Shown piece after piece: positions 16,473 through 23,835 of a stretch of DNA of 64,000 nt; the stretch's first letter is position 1, and every line of letters starts with the position of its first letter. Below the pieces are notes generated by a model. It was not told where the DNA came from, made no database searches, and worked only from the letters and a program-made list of their open reading frames with translations. Source of the DNA: Vibrio azureus (GTDB lineage Bacteria > Pseudomonadota > Gammaproteobacteria > Enterobacterales > Vibrionaceae); contig NZ_CP018616.1 of NCBI RefSeq assembly GCF_002849855.1, positions 620,001 to 684,000 on the forward strand, given 5' to 3'. Made by a program: the position numbers and the translations under genes.

Positions 16473-17177
16473 TGTGTTTTACTCAGGACATGAAGAAGGT
16501 CCATTCTGACGTGTTGACTCCAATCTGTCGAATACAATTCCACTGACCACCATTTAAGTTAGCTGCCTTGAAACTAAAGCCGCCATCTCATCAGGGGTGT
16601 CCTTAAAACGTTTATGTGTCTGTTTTGTTAGTTTCTTTCTTTATACTCGATTTAGTACCCAAAAATATCTTGGATACGAGTATAGGGTAATTCATTGGGT
16701 ACTAAAAACGTGAGCAGGTATGAGACGCGATGAGACAGGAGAAGACAGAAAATAAATGTAACTAATTGAAATGTATTTTTTTTAGATACAAAAAGGGCCA
16801 ACTCTTTCCAAACGTTGGTGGAGCTGGCGGGAGTATCCTTTAAACCTAATTAAAACAGCTACTTAGCTTGTGATTTGGTTGCATATGTTTAGCTCTTAGT
16901 ACCGAACTGTAGCACCGACACTAATGCTTAATCAAGTGATTGGTTTAAAGGATATTCCTTACTAGGAGTTGATTGGATATATGATCTAGTTAATTGATAA
17001 AGGGTATATTACGTCTTTAGGTTAAGTCACATTTCCTTGCTTGTGGTCACAAATTCCATTTCTTTCAGCTACTTACTTTGTAGTACAATCAGGCTCATAT
17101 GAAGGTGGTGTATCTACATGAGCTATCATATGGCTTTCTATTTCTTAACATAACATTATGATTTTTTTGGTGTTTAA
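16473..17177. other. Gene-free region holding the island's left boundary
   Basis: No intact gene. Held here: a degenerate REP word at 16617-16630; an 11-bp perfect inverted repeat TTAGTACCCAA/TTGGGTACTAA at 16652-16705; the left ssrA-derived repeat at 16784-16834; a 12-bp perfect inverted repeat ATCCTTTAAACC/GGTTTAAAGGAT at 16835-16953; and the probable promoter region of the four-gene operon, with CATATGA...TCATATG around 17096-17133. The minus strand near 16500-16610 may be a protein remnant, but I cannot name it. Confidence 0.6.
16784..16834. repeat. attL: Left attachment repeat (copy of the ssrA 3' end)
   Basis: This segment repeats 21193-21258 in the same orientation: part of the ssrA terminator followed by the 19 bp TGGTGGAGCTGGCGGGAGT, identical to the tmRNA acceptor/T-arm end. 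About 14 bp of the terminator hairpin and one T are missing compared with the right copy. It is the expected direct repeat left by integration of an element at ssrA. Confidence 0.88.
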
Positions 17178-17339
17178 ATGAACGATATTATGACGATGGG
17201 TTTGATTGGTGTTGCTGTGTTAGCTGTTCTAGGTTTAGGTATTCGTGTTGTATTTAAGATTAAATCTGGCAAAAGCGTTAAGAACAATCTGAAACATGTA
17301 GACATTGGTGGCGACTTTGTTGGTCGTGATAAGAAGTGA
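17178..17339 (+). CDS. 53-residue single-pass membrane protein of the ABC-3C operon
   Basis: A small ORF of 53 codons. Residues about 5-27 form one membrane helix (MTMGLIGVAVLAVLGLGIRV), followed by a Lys-rich stretch. The C-terminus NLKHVDIGGDFVGRD closely matches residues 5-20 of the next protein (10 of 16 identical in the aligned motif N-LK-V-I-GD--GRD). The stop is 3 nt before the next ATG, so the two genes are translationally linked. GGTG stands about 8 nt before the ATG. I infer a membrane-acting effector recruited through the shared motif. I do not recognise a named family. Confidence 0.7.
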   Translation: MNDIMTMGLIGVAVLAVLGLGIRVVFKIKSGKSVKNNLKHVDIGGDFVGRDKK

Positions 17340-17342
17340 TAA

Positions 17343-17894
17343 ATGACTCTGTTTAATCGACTAAAAAACGTTTTTATTAAAGGTGATTATGCGGGGAGGG
17401 ACATGATAAAGAATGTCCTCCCTAAGCCTACTCAACTTGACCATTTATCAAAAGCTTATAAAGATGAGGTCACTGGTGAACAACTGACCTTTGAGTTTAT
17501 TGATGAGTTGCAACACTACAAGACCAAAAAGAAGAAGCGCAGAGATCTAACCCAGAAGCTTTCAGATGCAGGCCTTTCAGAGTTCATTGAAGATGCAGAA
17601 GAGTTAAAAGAGTTGATTACCAAACTCATTTTGAAGTATCAGCATTACAACTCAGCACAAAAAATAATCACTTATCTTCTTGCAGATGTTGAGTCTATCT
17701 TTAATACAGAGATTAAGCCGAAGCTACACCCTAGTATTTCAATTCCTGAAGTAAAAGTTCTCTTGAGAACGTGTATTGAAATAGAAATCTCTGAAAAGTT
17801 AGGGGAAAATGTTTTAGAGATATACCATAGGCAGATTAATGGTATGGTATTTTATTTGACTGGTAACTGTCATCTGGAGTGGGATGAATGTTAG
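17343..17894 (+). CDS. ABC-3C system component with shared GDxxGRD motif
   Basis: A 183-residue protein. Residues 5-20 (NRLKNVFIKGDYAGRD) resemble the end of the preceding membrane protein. The rest is mainly helical and charged, ending in a segment (LLRTCIEIEIS...IYHRQINGMVFYLTGNCHLEW) with the Y-L--CH--W look of the C-terminal domain found in ABC three-component systems. In that scheme this protein links the effector to the ATPase. No enzymatic domain is seen in the N-terminal part. Its stop overlaps the start of the next gene. The family assignment rests on context and the C-terminal pattern. Confidence 0.65.
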   Translation: MTLFNRLKNVFIKGDYAGRDMIKNVLPKPTQLDHLSKAYKDEVTGEQLTFEFIDELQHYKTKKKKRRDLTQKLSDAGLSEFIEDAEELKELITKLILKYQHYNSAQKIITYLLADVESIFNTEIKPKLHPSISIPEVKVLLRTCIEIEISEKLGENVLEIYHRQINGMVFYLTGNCHLEWDEC

Positions 17895-18391
17895 TTTATA
17901 ACAAGTCTATAGACGTAAATCATACAGTCTTAAGGCTATCTGCTTTATCGATGGAGTTAGATGGCAAAGAGGTAGAAAAGGATAGACTGAGAATTCTTGA
18001 TTTTATCTTGGCACACCCTGTTCATATATCAAAAATGAAGCTTGGTCGAGATATGGTCAAAGAACGAAACGTGTTTAAGTCATTTACTAATAATTATCAA
18101 AATTATAGTGATAATAACCTTTTTGAGATTATGAAACCTGTTCAGGATATGGCAATTTGTTATTTAGAAACTCTAGGTGTTATTAGTTTTGTAAAAGAAA
18201 ATAACAGACTGGAACTAAACTATGATAGAGTTTCTCCAGAGATAAAGAGTATTCTTTCTGAAGAAGTTAATAGTATTTCTTCACAAGCAGTTTCTTTTAT
18301 TAAAGATTATCTTATAGATATGGACTTAGTCGGTGATAATGGTTTGAAGTCAGCAAGTAACTTAATGGGGTGTAAATATGATGCTATATAA
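17888..18391 (+). CDS. ABC-3C middle component (winged-helix-like)
   Basis: A 167-residue protein of the kind found between the first component and the ATPase in ABC three-component operons. It has a helical N-terminal part with the pattern DRLRILDFILAHPVHI and a late LETLGVISFVKENNRLELNYDRV segment that reads like a winged helix-turn-helix. It overlaps its neighbours on both sides (7 nt and 14 nt), so the genes are clearly co-translated. No catalytic motif is visible. The assignment is by operon position, size and these patterns. Confidence 0.65.
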   Translation: MLVYNKSIDVNHTVLRLSALSMELDGKEVEKDRLRILDFILAHPVHISKMKLGRDMVKERNVFKSFTNNYQNYSDNNLFEIMKPVQDMAICYLETLGVISFVKENNRLELNYDRVSPEIKSILSEEVNSISSQAVSFIKDYLIDMDLVGDNGLKSASNLMGCKYDAI

Positions 18392-20291
18392 TCCATCATT
18401 AAGAGTTTCAAGGCTTATTGCTATTAAAAATAGTAGCTATGTTTATGATGAAGACTTTCATCTTGGAATTAATGTTCTTAGCGGATGTAATGGTGGAGGG
18501 AAGACATCAATTATCCAATTATTAGTGTTTGTGATGGGGTATGAAGTAACTAGTTGGAAAGAAGAAGCTGGTGCATGCGATACAGTATATGTAGGGCTTA
18601 AGGTAAATGGCATTGACATTACAATAAAAAGAGATATTAATGGTAAAGAAAAACAGCCAATGTGGCTTTGTTTTATGCCCATCTCTGATGCTCTAAATAC
18701 TGGGATTGAAAACTGGAAAAAGCACTCATATTCGTCTCAATATGGTAGTATTAGTTTTTCCCAAAAGTTGTTTGATCTCCTTAATATTCCTGAAGCTAAG
18801 GCAGATGCTAATAACAATAATGTTACCATACACCAAGTGCTAAGGCTTATTTATGGCGACCAATCTAACGCTTCTGGGAATATTTTTAATATTGAGCCAT
18901 TTGACTCTGCATTTAAGAGGGAGTCTATAGGTAACTACCTATTAGGTTTGTACGATAATGACCTTTATGCTTATAAAATTGAACTTATTGAAGAGGATAA
19001 GAGGCTCACTAAGTTAGTCTCAGAGATTGCAGCTATACACTCGGTTGTTGGTAAAACGTCATTTTCGAGAGAGTATAGCTCTATTGAAGATGAAAAGCAG
19101 GACTATTTACGACAGATCGTCGAGTTAAATCAGGAAGTAATTAATAGTAAGTTAGAGTCTTTTGGTGAATATAAGGACGAGAAGTCAACTTCGGAAAAAA
19201 TTGCTATTAACAATATTAAATTGAAAACAAGTCTTTATGAGTGTGAAAGCGAAATAAGAACACTTCAATATGATATTGAAGATTCCGGTCAGTTTATCTC
19301 AGAGCTAAAAGACAAGAAACTAGCTATTAAAGATGCGATTGTTGTTAATAAGTCAATATCGAACTTCTCATTCCAAGTATGTCCTTGTTGTCAATCTAAG
19401 CTGAACTCAGCAAAAGAAAATAGTTGTGGATTATGTGGTTCAGAAACTAATGACAAAGGCGAAGCAAACGAAAATTTATTGCGCATGTCAAGCGAAATAG
19501 ACCTGCAACTTGCAGAGTCTAATCGAATAATAGAACGTAAAAATAAAAAACTAATCACTCTTGAAGGAAAGAGAAAAGACTTAAGAACACAGTTGAGAAA
19601 AAGTATTTCTGAAAGCTCATCGGTCATAACATCTATAAATAATAAAAATGAGTCAAAAATTTTTGGTTGTTACCAGAAAATTGGTTATCTAGAAGAGAAA
19701 ATTGAGAATCTAGATAAAATTGCTGAGTTATTAAGTTCCATAGCAGAACTTACTGACGAAAGAGATAGAACTCAAGAATCAGTCAACGATCTAAAAGATA
19801 AAATAGCTAGAAAAGAAAATATATATAGATTAAGGGAGCCTGAAGTTAGAGAATGTATTTCTAAGAATCTTATCTCAGTTCTTAAGAAAGATATTGGTTC
19901 AGAGGATGAGTTTGCTTCCGCTAAAACTATAGATTTTGATTTTGCCTCCAATAGTATCTCAGTTAATGGCAAATCTTCTTTTTCTGAAAGTGGTATGGTT
20001 TATTTATATAACTCATTTAGGCTCGCATTATTGATGACATCCTTGGAGAAAACATACCTACGTATTCCTAGGTTTTTGATTCTTGATGGTATTGAGAATG
20101 GTGGTATGGAAGATAGTCGTTCTAAAAACTTTCAAAAAGCTATTCATGATCTTCTTTCTGACTCTCAAGTTGAGTTTCAAATTATTTTTGCGACCAAGAG
20201 TATTGAGGGAGCGCTAGATAATGACGATTATATTGTAGGAACGACATTTACCAGAAATAGTAAGAGTTTGAATTTTAAAAAATCGTCGTAA
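18378..20291 (+). CDS. ABC/Rad50-like ATPase of an ABC-3C conflict system
   Basis: A 637-residue SMC/Rad50-type ATPase. Walker A is GCNGGGKTS (residues 36-44). Two long coiled-coil arms (about 200-330 and 360-500) flank a zinc-hook-like motif with CPCC at 335-338 and CGLC at 350-353. A degenerate signature FSESGMVYLYNSFRLALL lies near residue 535. Walker B is RFLILDGIENG with Asp570 and Glu573. ABC-3C ATPases carry this architecture and are thought to sense invasion and trigger a linked effector. The gene is intact. The operon looks AT-richer than the neighbouring core genes, fitting transfer. It is the last gene of the operon. Confidence 0.82.
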   Translation: MMLYNPSLRVSRLIAIKNSSYVYDEDFHLGINVLSGCNGGGKTSIIQLLVFVMGYEVTSWKEEAGACDTVYVGLKVNGIDITIKRDINGKEKQPMWLCFMPISDALNTGIENWKKHSYSSQYGSISFSQKLFDLLNIPEAKADANNNNVTIHQVLRLIYGDQSNASGNIFNIEPFDSAFKRESIGNYLLGLYDNDLYAYKIELIEEDKRLTKLVSEIAAIHSVVGKTSFSREYSSIEDEKQDYLRQIVELNQEVINSKLESFGEYKDEKSTSEKIAINNIKLKTSLYECESEIRTLQYDIEDSGQFISELKDKKLAIKDAIVVNKSISNFSFQVCPCCQSKLNSAKENSCGLCGSETNDKGEANENLLRMSSEIDLQLAESNRIIERKNKKLITLEGKRKDLRTQLRKSISESSSVITSINNKNESKIFGCYQKIGYLEEKIENLDKIAELLSSIAELTDERDRTQESVNDLKDKIARKENIYRLREPEVRECISKNLISVLKKDIGSEDEFASAKTIDFDFASNSISVNGKSSFSESGMVYLYNSFRLALLMTSLEKTYLRIPRFLILDGIENGGMEDSRSKNFQKAIHDLLSDSQVEFQIIFATKSIEGALDNDDYIVGTTFTRNSKSLNFKKSS

Positions 20292-20319
20292 ATTCATGCG
20301 CAAGTCTATATATGTAGGC

Positions 20320-20586
20320 TTAATCATCAGTAAATAGCGCAACATAGTCAATTAGATGTAGGTTGCGCTTTACTCCTTTCAGGTCTCGATATGCCCATTC
20401 TTTTTTAGCTATGCGTATTGGACGACCGGCGTCTAACGTCTGCTGCTCTATTTGTTTAGAGGAGTGTTCAACATGCACAAATTCAAATCTTCCAAATGGA
20501 GTAGAGTACCAACCAGAAGCTCCAGTTGTTGCAAGGATCATCATCATTGGAATCTGCGATATAACACCCCACCTAGATAGGAAGTT
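20320..20586 (-). pseudogene. Truncated ORF, possibly AbiEi-like antitoxin fragment
   Basis: An open minus-strand frame of about 75 codons from the first ATG (20547), extending some 12 codons further upstream without a start before it meets a REP word. It encodes SRWGVISQIP-MMMILATTGASGWY-STPFGRFEFVHV followed by GRPIRIAKKEWAYRDLK. The Trp/Pro/Phe-rich TPFGRFEF pattern recalls AbiEi-type (type IV) antitoxins, but this is a weak guess. No ribosome site precedes the ATG. I read it as the 3' remnant of a gene whose start was lost at the REP insertion. Confidence 0.4.
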
Positions 20587-20590
20587 AATG

Positions 20591-20617
20591 TGCCTGTCCC
20601 GTTAGTTTTTTTAGCTG
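20591..20617 (+). repeat. REP word inside the ssrA island
   Basis: TGCCTGTCCCGTTA at 20591-20604 is followed by the same T-rich tail and TTAGCTGT as REP pair B at 12553. It shows that the REP family has spread into the island. Confidence 0.75.
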
Positions 20618-20770
20618 TTTGTAATTTTGGTCAACGCTTTAGCGTTGTAACCAGTAAGTACCCCGGGCATGCCTGGGGGTATCTACTTTCCATGTGCCAA
20701 GGCTTTTTAAGTACAAAAACTCCTGTTTCCTATTATAGTGAGCTGGTGGAATCTATGTGTTAGACTGTTT

Positions 20771-21160
20771 TTAACTGCCCAGTCGCTGAGAGGCTACCTC
20801 TTCTGTATGTCTGCTCCACCAGCACATCATTGATCTGCGTCGTTCTAGATAATCAGTACAGTTGTAGGCACTTCGAACCTGATTGTCGTCCATGTGCGCT
20901 AGAGCTGCTTCAATTAAATCTGAATCAAAACCTTGTTCATTGAGTGTTGTATTAGCCAGCGAGCGTAGGCTGTGGCTAACCAAATATCCAGCAAACCCCT
21001 TTCGTTTCAATGTCACATTGGCCGTTACATGGATTTTTCGGCTCGCGGCCTCAAAGGAAAATAAACGCTTCATGATCGCTGACTGGCTTCATTAATTCCA
21101 GTAGAGCTAACATCTTTTCTGTTCGTGGGATACCGTGCTTTCTGCGTTCTTCATTGGTTA
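20771..21160 (-). pseudogene. Decayed P4-type tyrosine integrase (C-terminal remnant)
   Basis: Two minus-strand frames together make the C-terminal part of a P4/CP4-57-type integrase. One (21160 to about 21070) reads GIPRTEKMLALLELMKPVS, and the other (21073-20771) reads TLKRKGFAGYLVSHSLRS...LAHMDDNQVRSAYN...YLERRRSMMCWW. Box II (HSLR) and the catalytic tyrosine in SAYN are kept, but the N-terminal two thirds are missing and the frames are shifted near 21065. The remnant stands beside ssrA, where integrases using that site normally lie. The element can no longer excise itself. Confidence 0.82.
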
Positions 21161-21192
21161 GGCAGGGTCAATCCATCGTACGTAAAAAATGC

Positions 21193-21258
21193 AGATACAA
21201 AAAGGGCCAACTCTTTCGAGTTGGCCCTTTCCAAACGTTTGGTGGAGCTGGCGGGAGT
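21193..21258. repeat. attR: Right attachment repeat (intact ssrA 3' end)
   Basis: This is the authentic ssrA terminator and 3' end. The 19 bp at 21240-21258 equals 16816-16834 exactly. With the left copy it defines an island of about 4.4 kb. Confidence 0.85.
21199..21230 (-). terminator. ssrA terminator
   Basis: A 13-bp perfect stem AAAGGGCCAACTC/GAGTTGGCCCTTT with a 4-nt loop and a T run on the minus strand, 10 nt beyond the tmRNA 3' end. Confidence 0.9.
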
Positions 21259-21606
21259 TGAACCCGCGTCCGAAAACCTTTCATCATTGGTACTACATGC
21301 TTAGTCGATCTTTACATTCACCACCCACCTGCGAACCGACACGCTAATGAATGACTATCCTGAATTATAATTCGTCGTTCATCTCTCAGGCGGGAGAATC
21401 CGGACTAGCGCGTTTGGGTTTGATCTCTCGTTGGTCCCCGTCTTACGTGCGGAAGCTAGGGCGAGAGAGCTCTGAGCAGGTTATTAAGCTGCTAGTGCGA
21501 AGTTTTCGTCGTTTGCGACTATTTTTTTGCGGCTTTTTACGTGGCCAACCGCCCCACGGCATGCACCTCAGACTTCTGAATTCCCGTCGAATCCTAAATC
21601 AGCCCC
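21240..21606 (-). ncRNA. ssrA: tmRNA (10Sa RNA)
   Basis: About 367 nt on the minus strand, starting GGGGCTGATTTAGGATTC and ending in the tRNA-like acceptor CGCCAGCTCCACCA with a T arm GGTTCAACTCC. It rescues stalled ribosomes by acting as alanyl-tRNA and then as mRNA. The tag reading frame at 21516-21484 begins GCA AAC GAC and encodes ANDENFALAA followed by TAA, giving Phe where many gamma-proteobacteria have Tyr. The 3' end is the island attachment site. Its partner smpB lies directly upstream, as usual. Confidence 0.97.
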
Positions 21607-21674
21607 AGAGGTAGTGAACGAATAGTAACAGAAAACCCTTGGCTGTCCAGTACTATACGTTTAAGTGGTTAATT

Positions 21675-22160
21675 TTAACGCAGTGCGCTTTTCATTACAC
21701 GCGCTTTTTCACGTGCCCAATCTTTTTCTTTTAGATCAGTACGTTTGTCGTGAAGCTTTTTACCTTTCGCCACACCGATTTTGATTTTAACCCAAGAGCG
21801 AGACCAGTATAAAGAAAGCGCGGTTAGCGTCATCCCTTCACGGTTAATACGACCTAATAGGTTGTCCAGCTCACGGCGGCTCATTAACAGTTTTCTAACA
21901 CGGGTAGGGTTCGCTACCACATGGGTTGATGCTTGATTAAGAGGAGTGATGGTCATGCCACTCACAAAGGCTTCACCGTCACGCATGAAAACGTAACTTT
22001 CAGCAATGTTGGCTTTACCTTGGCGAAGGGCTTTCACTTCCCATCCCTGGAGCTCCATGCCTGCTTCTATTTCATCTTCAATGAAATACTCATGGCGAGC
22101 TTTTTTGTTGAGCGCGATAGTGTTACTACCCGCTTTTTGTTTTGATTTTTTCTTTACCAT
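21675..22160 (-). CDS. smpB: SsrA-binding protein SmpB
   Basis: A 161-residue protein that binds tmRNA and delivers it to stalled ribosomes. The start [16 protein letters not shown] and the motifs [34 protein letters not shown] and ESYVFM are typical. The basic tail [17 protein letters not shown] is the part that enters the mRNA channel. I chose the ATG at 22160; a longer in-frame start at 22244 adds 28 non-conserved residues. It is divergent from ratA and adjacent to ssrA, the order also seen in E. coli. Confidence 0.96.
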   Translation of the reverse strand: MVKKKSKQKAGSNTIALNKKARHEYFIEDEIEAGMELQGWEVKALRQGKANIAESYVFMRDGEAFVSGMTITPLNQASTHVVANPTRVRKLLMSRRELDNLLGRINREGMTLTALSLYWSRSWVKIKIGVAKGKKLHDKRTDLKEKDWAREKARVMKSALR

Positions 22161-22279
22161 AATGGCACCATTATACGGGTTGGATATCGGATAGGAAATC
22201 CTTTTATTTACGCTACGAGCAAATAAAAGTAAAATGAGGATCACAGAGTTTAGATGATTTGGTATCGGTAGGAGAATTT

Positions 22280-22723
22280 ATGAAGCAAATCAGCCGTTCT
22301 GCTTTGGTGTCTTTTAGTGCGGAACAAATGTTCGATCTGGTCAATGATGTGAGTAAATACCATGAGTTTCTACCTGGTTGTTCTGGCTCGCGTGTCATTG
22401 AATCTTCGAGCAATGCTATGGTTGCTTCTGTCGACGTATCGAAAGCCGGCATCAGTAAAACGTTTACTACCTCAAATTCGTTAGTCGAGAACGAAGCGAT
22501 CATGATGAACTTGGTCGATGGCCCATTTAAAGCGCTCAAAGGTGGGTGGTTCTTTACTTCTTTAGACGAAAATGCCTGCAAAGTTGAGCTCAAACTGGAA
22601 TTTGAATTTTCCAGCAAGATGATTGAGATGGCTTTTGGCAAGATCTTTAACGAGCTGACCAATAATATGGTCAATGCTTTCACTCAACGTGCAAAACAGG
22701 TATACCCGCTTTATGAGTATTGA
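22280..22723 (+). CDS. ratA: RatA/YfjG-family START-domain protein
   Basis: A 147-residue member of the START/polyketide cyclase-like family, similar to E. coli RatA (YfjG) and to mitochondrial Coq10. RatA has been reported to hinder 70S assembly, while the Coq10 relation suggests ubiquinone handling; the sequence does not decide. It opens [33 protein letters not shown], the family signature. The ATG at 22280 has TAGGAGA 7 nt upstream. It overlaps the rnfH start by 11 nt. Confidence 0.9.
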   Translation: MKQISRSALVSFSAEQMFDLVNDVSKYHEFLPGCSGSRVIESSSNAMVASVDVSKAGISKTFTTSNSLVENEAIMMNLVDGPFKALKGGWFFTSLDENACKVELKLEFEFSSKMIEMAFGKIFNELTNNMVNAFTQRAKQVYPLYEY

Positions 22724-23039
22724 GTCTGATATGATCCACGTTGAAGTGGTGTACGCGCTTCCTCAAGAGCAGCGTGTATTCAACTTGGTGGTGAATAATA
22801 AAGCCACGGTTGAAGAGATTGTGCGGCAGTCTGGGGTGCTGGAGTTGTACCCTGAGATCGATTTAAAAAAGAATAAGGTTGGGGTGTATAGCCGCAACGT
22901 GCGTTTGAATGCTACCGTTCGTGATAAAGATAGAATTGAAATCTATCGTCCGCTGCTGGCAGACCCGAAAGAGATTCGGCGCAAACGGGTAGAACAAGCC
23001 AAACAAGAGGCCGAGGCGAGTAAGAAGTCCGGCAACTAA
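22713..23039 (+). CDS. rnfH: RnfH family protein (RatB/YfjF)
   Basis: A 108-residue beta-grasp protein of the RnfH/UPF0125 family (E. coli RatB/YfjF). It starts inside the end of ratA (ATG in the ratA codons TAT GAG), so the two are co-translated. [13 protein letters not shown] and the later NKVGVYSRN...[17 protein letters not shown] are the conserved parts, and the C-terminus is charged and likely disordered. Its function is not known. A strong terminator follows at 23102. Confidence 0.9.
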   Translation: MSIESDMIHVEVVYALPQEQRVFNLVVNNKATVEEIVRQSGVLELYPEIDLKKNKVGVYSRNVRLNATVRDKDRIEIYRPLLADPKEIRRKRVEQAKQEAEASKKSGN

Positions 23040-23101
23040 TCAATCAGCGAACGCTATAAACTCTGTTGACGCAGAGCTTTGAGCGAAAAAGAATACAAAA
23101 A

Positions 23102-23127
23102 AACCTCCACGACTGGAGGTTTTTTTA
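23102..23127. terminator. Bidirectional terminator after rnfH
   Basis: An 8-bp stem AACCTCCA/TGGAGGTT with a 4-nt loop is followed by a T run on the plus strand, with an A run before it that serves the minus-strand bamE gene. Confidence 0.9.
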
Positions 23128-23168
23128 TCGGTGTGAGTTCATCTTTATGCGATGATATCAGCGACGTT

Positions 23169-23528
23169 TTACTGAATTTTATCGTAAAACTGAGCGCTCT
23201 TTGGGAAATCGCCGGAGATGTCTTCCAAAGTCCCTTTATCGTTAAATTTAACGATTAAGTCTTTTTGTTCTGTTTTCTCGTGGCCCGGTGTATGAGAGTA
23301 AATGTAATACCAAGTGTTTGGGAAGCCATTTTCTATCAACATTGGAGAGCCAAGAACAAAGCGCACTTGGGTTTTGTTCATGCCAAATCTAAGCTTATCA
23401 ACCGCAGACTGTTCGACATAGTTGCCTTGGTTGATGTCAATGCGATAAACCAGCTTTTCTACAACCGAGCATCCAGTCAGCAATGTCATTGCTAATGGTA
23501 CGGCAACGAACCACTTCTTTAATTGCAT
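23169..23528 (-). CDS. bamE: Outer-membrane assembly lipoprotein BamE
   Basis: A 119-residue lipoprotein of the BAM complex, which inserts beta-barrel proteins into the outer membrane. The signal peptide ends in the lipobox LLTGC (Cys about 20). The mature domain has the SmpA/OmlA pattern: [28 protein letters not shown] and then NTWYYIYS. Its place downstream of recN on the same strand is the conserved arrangement. Confidence 0.95.
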   Translation of the reverse strand: MQLKKWFVAVPLAMTLLTGCSVVEKLVYRIDINQGNYVEQSAVDKLRFGMNKTQVRFVLGSPMLIENGFPNTWYYIYSHTPGHEKTEQKDLIVKFNDKGTLEDISGDFPKSAQFYDKIQ

Positions 23529-23835
23529 AATCGTTTCTTAGTAACCTTTAAAATTCTTTGCCGATAATAAACAAGCTAGACGCAGATGTAAAAAGCTATG
23601 CGTCGTATGGTAGGCAATCAGACAACGAATTTTGAGTTGAGTTGCATTTATTCACGATATTTTGCTCAATTCGAGCCGATTTCCTACCCGTGAGGTAGGG
23701 TAGCCGTTCCGCTTTTATGATTATTTTATTTTATTTTTTATTTGGGTATATTGAGACGGCACCCTAGTTCAAATGGTTACTGCGGTAATTGGTTGTTCAC
23801 GCCGTAGCTGATTGATGCGTGAGGCCGCGACGTAT
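23529..23835. other. Gap between recN and bamE
   Basis: It contains a 6-bp hairpin CCTACC/GGTAGG at 23683-23699 and otherwise AT-rich sequence that must hold the bamE promoter. No gene is seen. Confidence 0.55.

Larger units (their letters stand above)
20292..20770. other. Degraded stretch between ATPase gene and integrase remnant
   Basis: It holds the truncated minus-strand ORF at 20320-20586, a REP word at 20591-20604, a perfect 7-bp hairpin CAACGCT/AGCGTTG at 20632-20647, and a GC-rich imperfect hairpin around 20658-20682 (ACCCCGGGC...GGGGGT). I see no intact gene. Confidence 0.55.

Noticed and set aside
21351..21614. Plus-strand ORF over the tmRNA gene
   Set aside because: Antisense to ssrA; the tmRNA explains the conservation.
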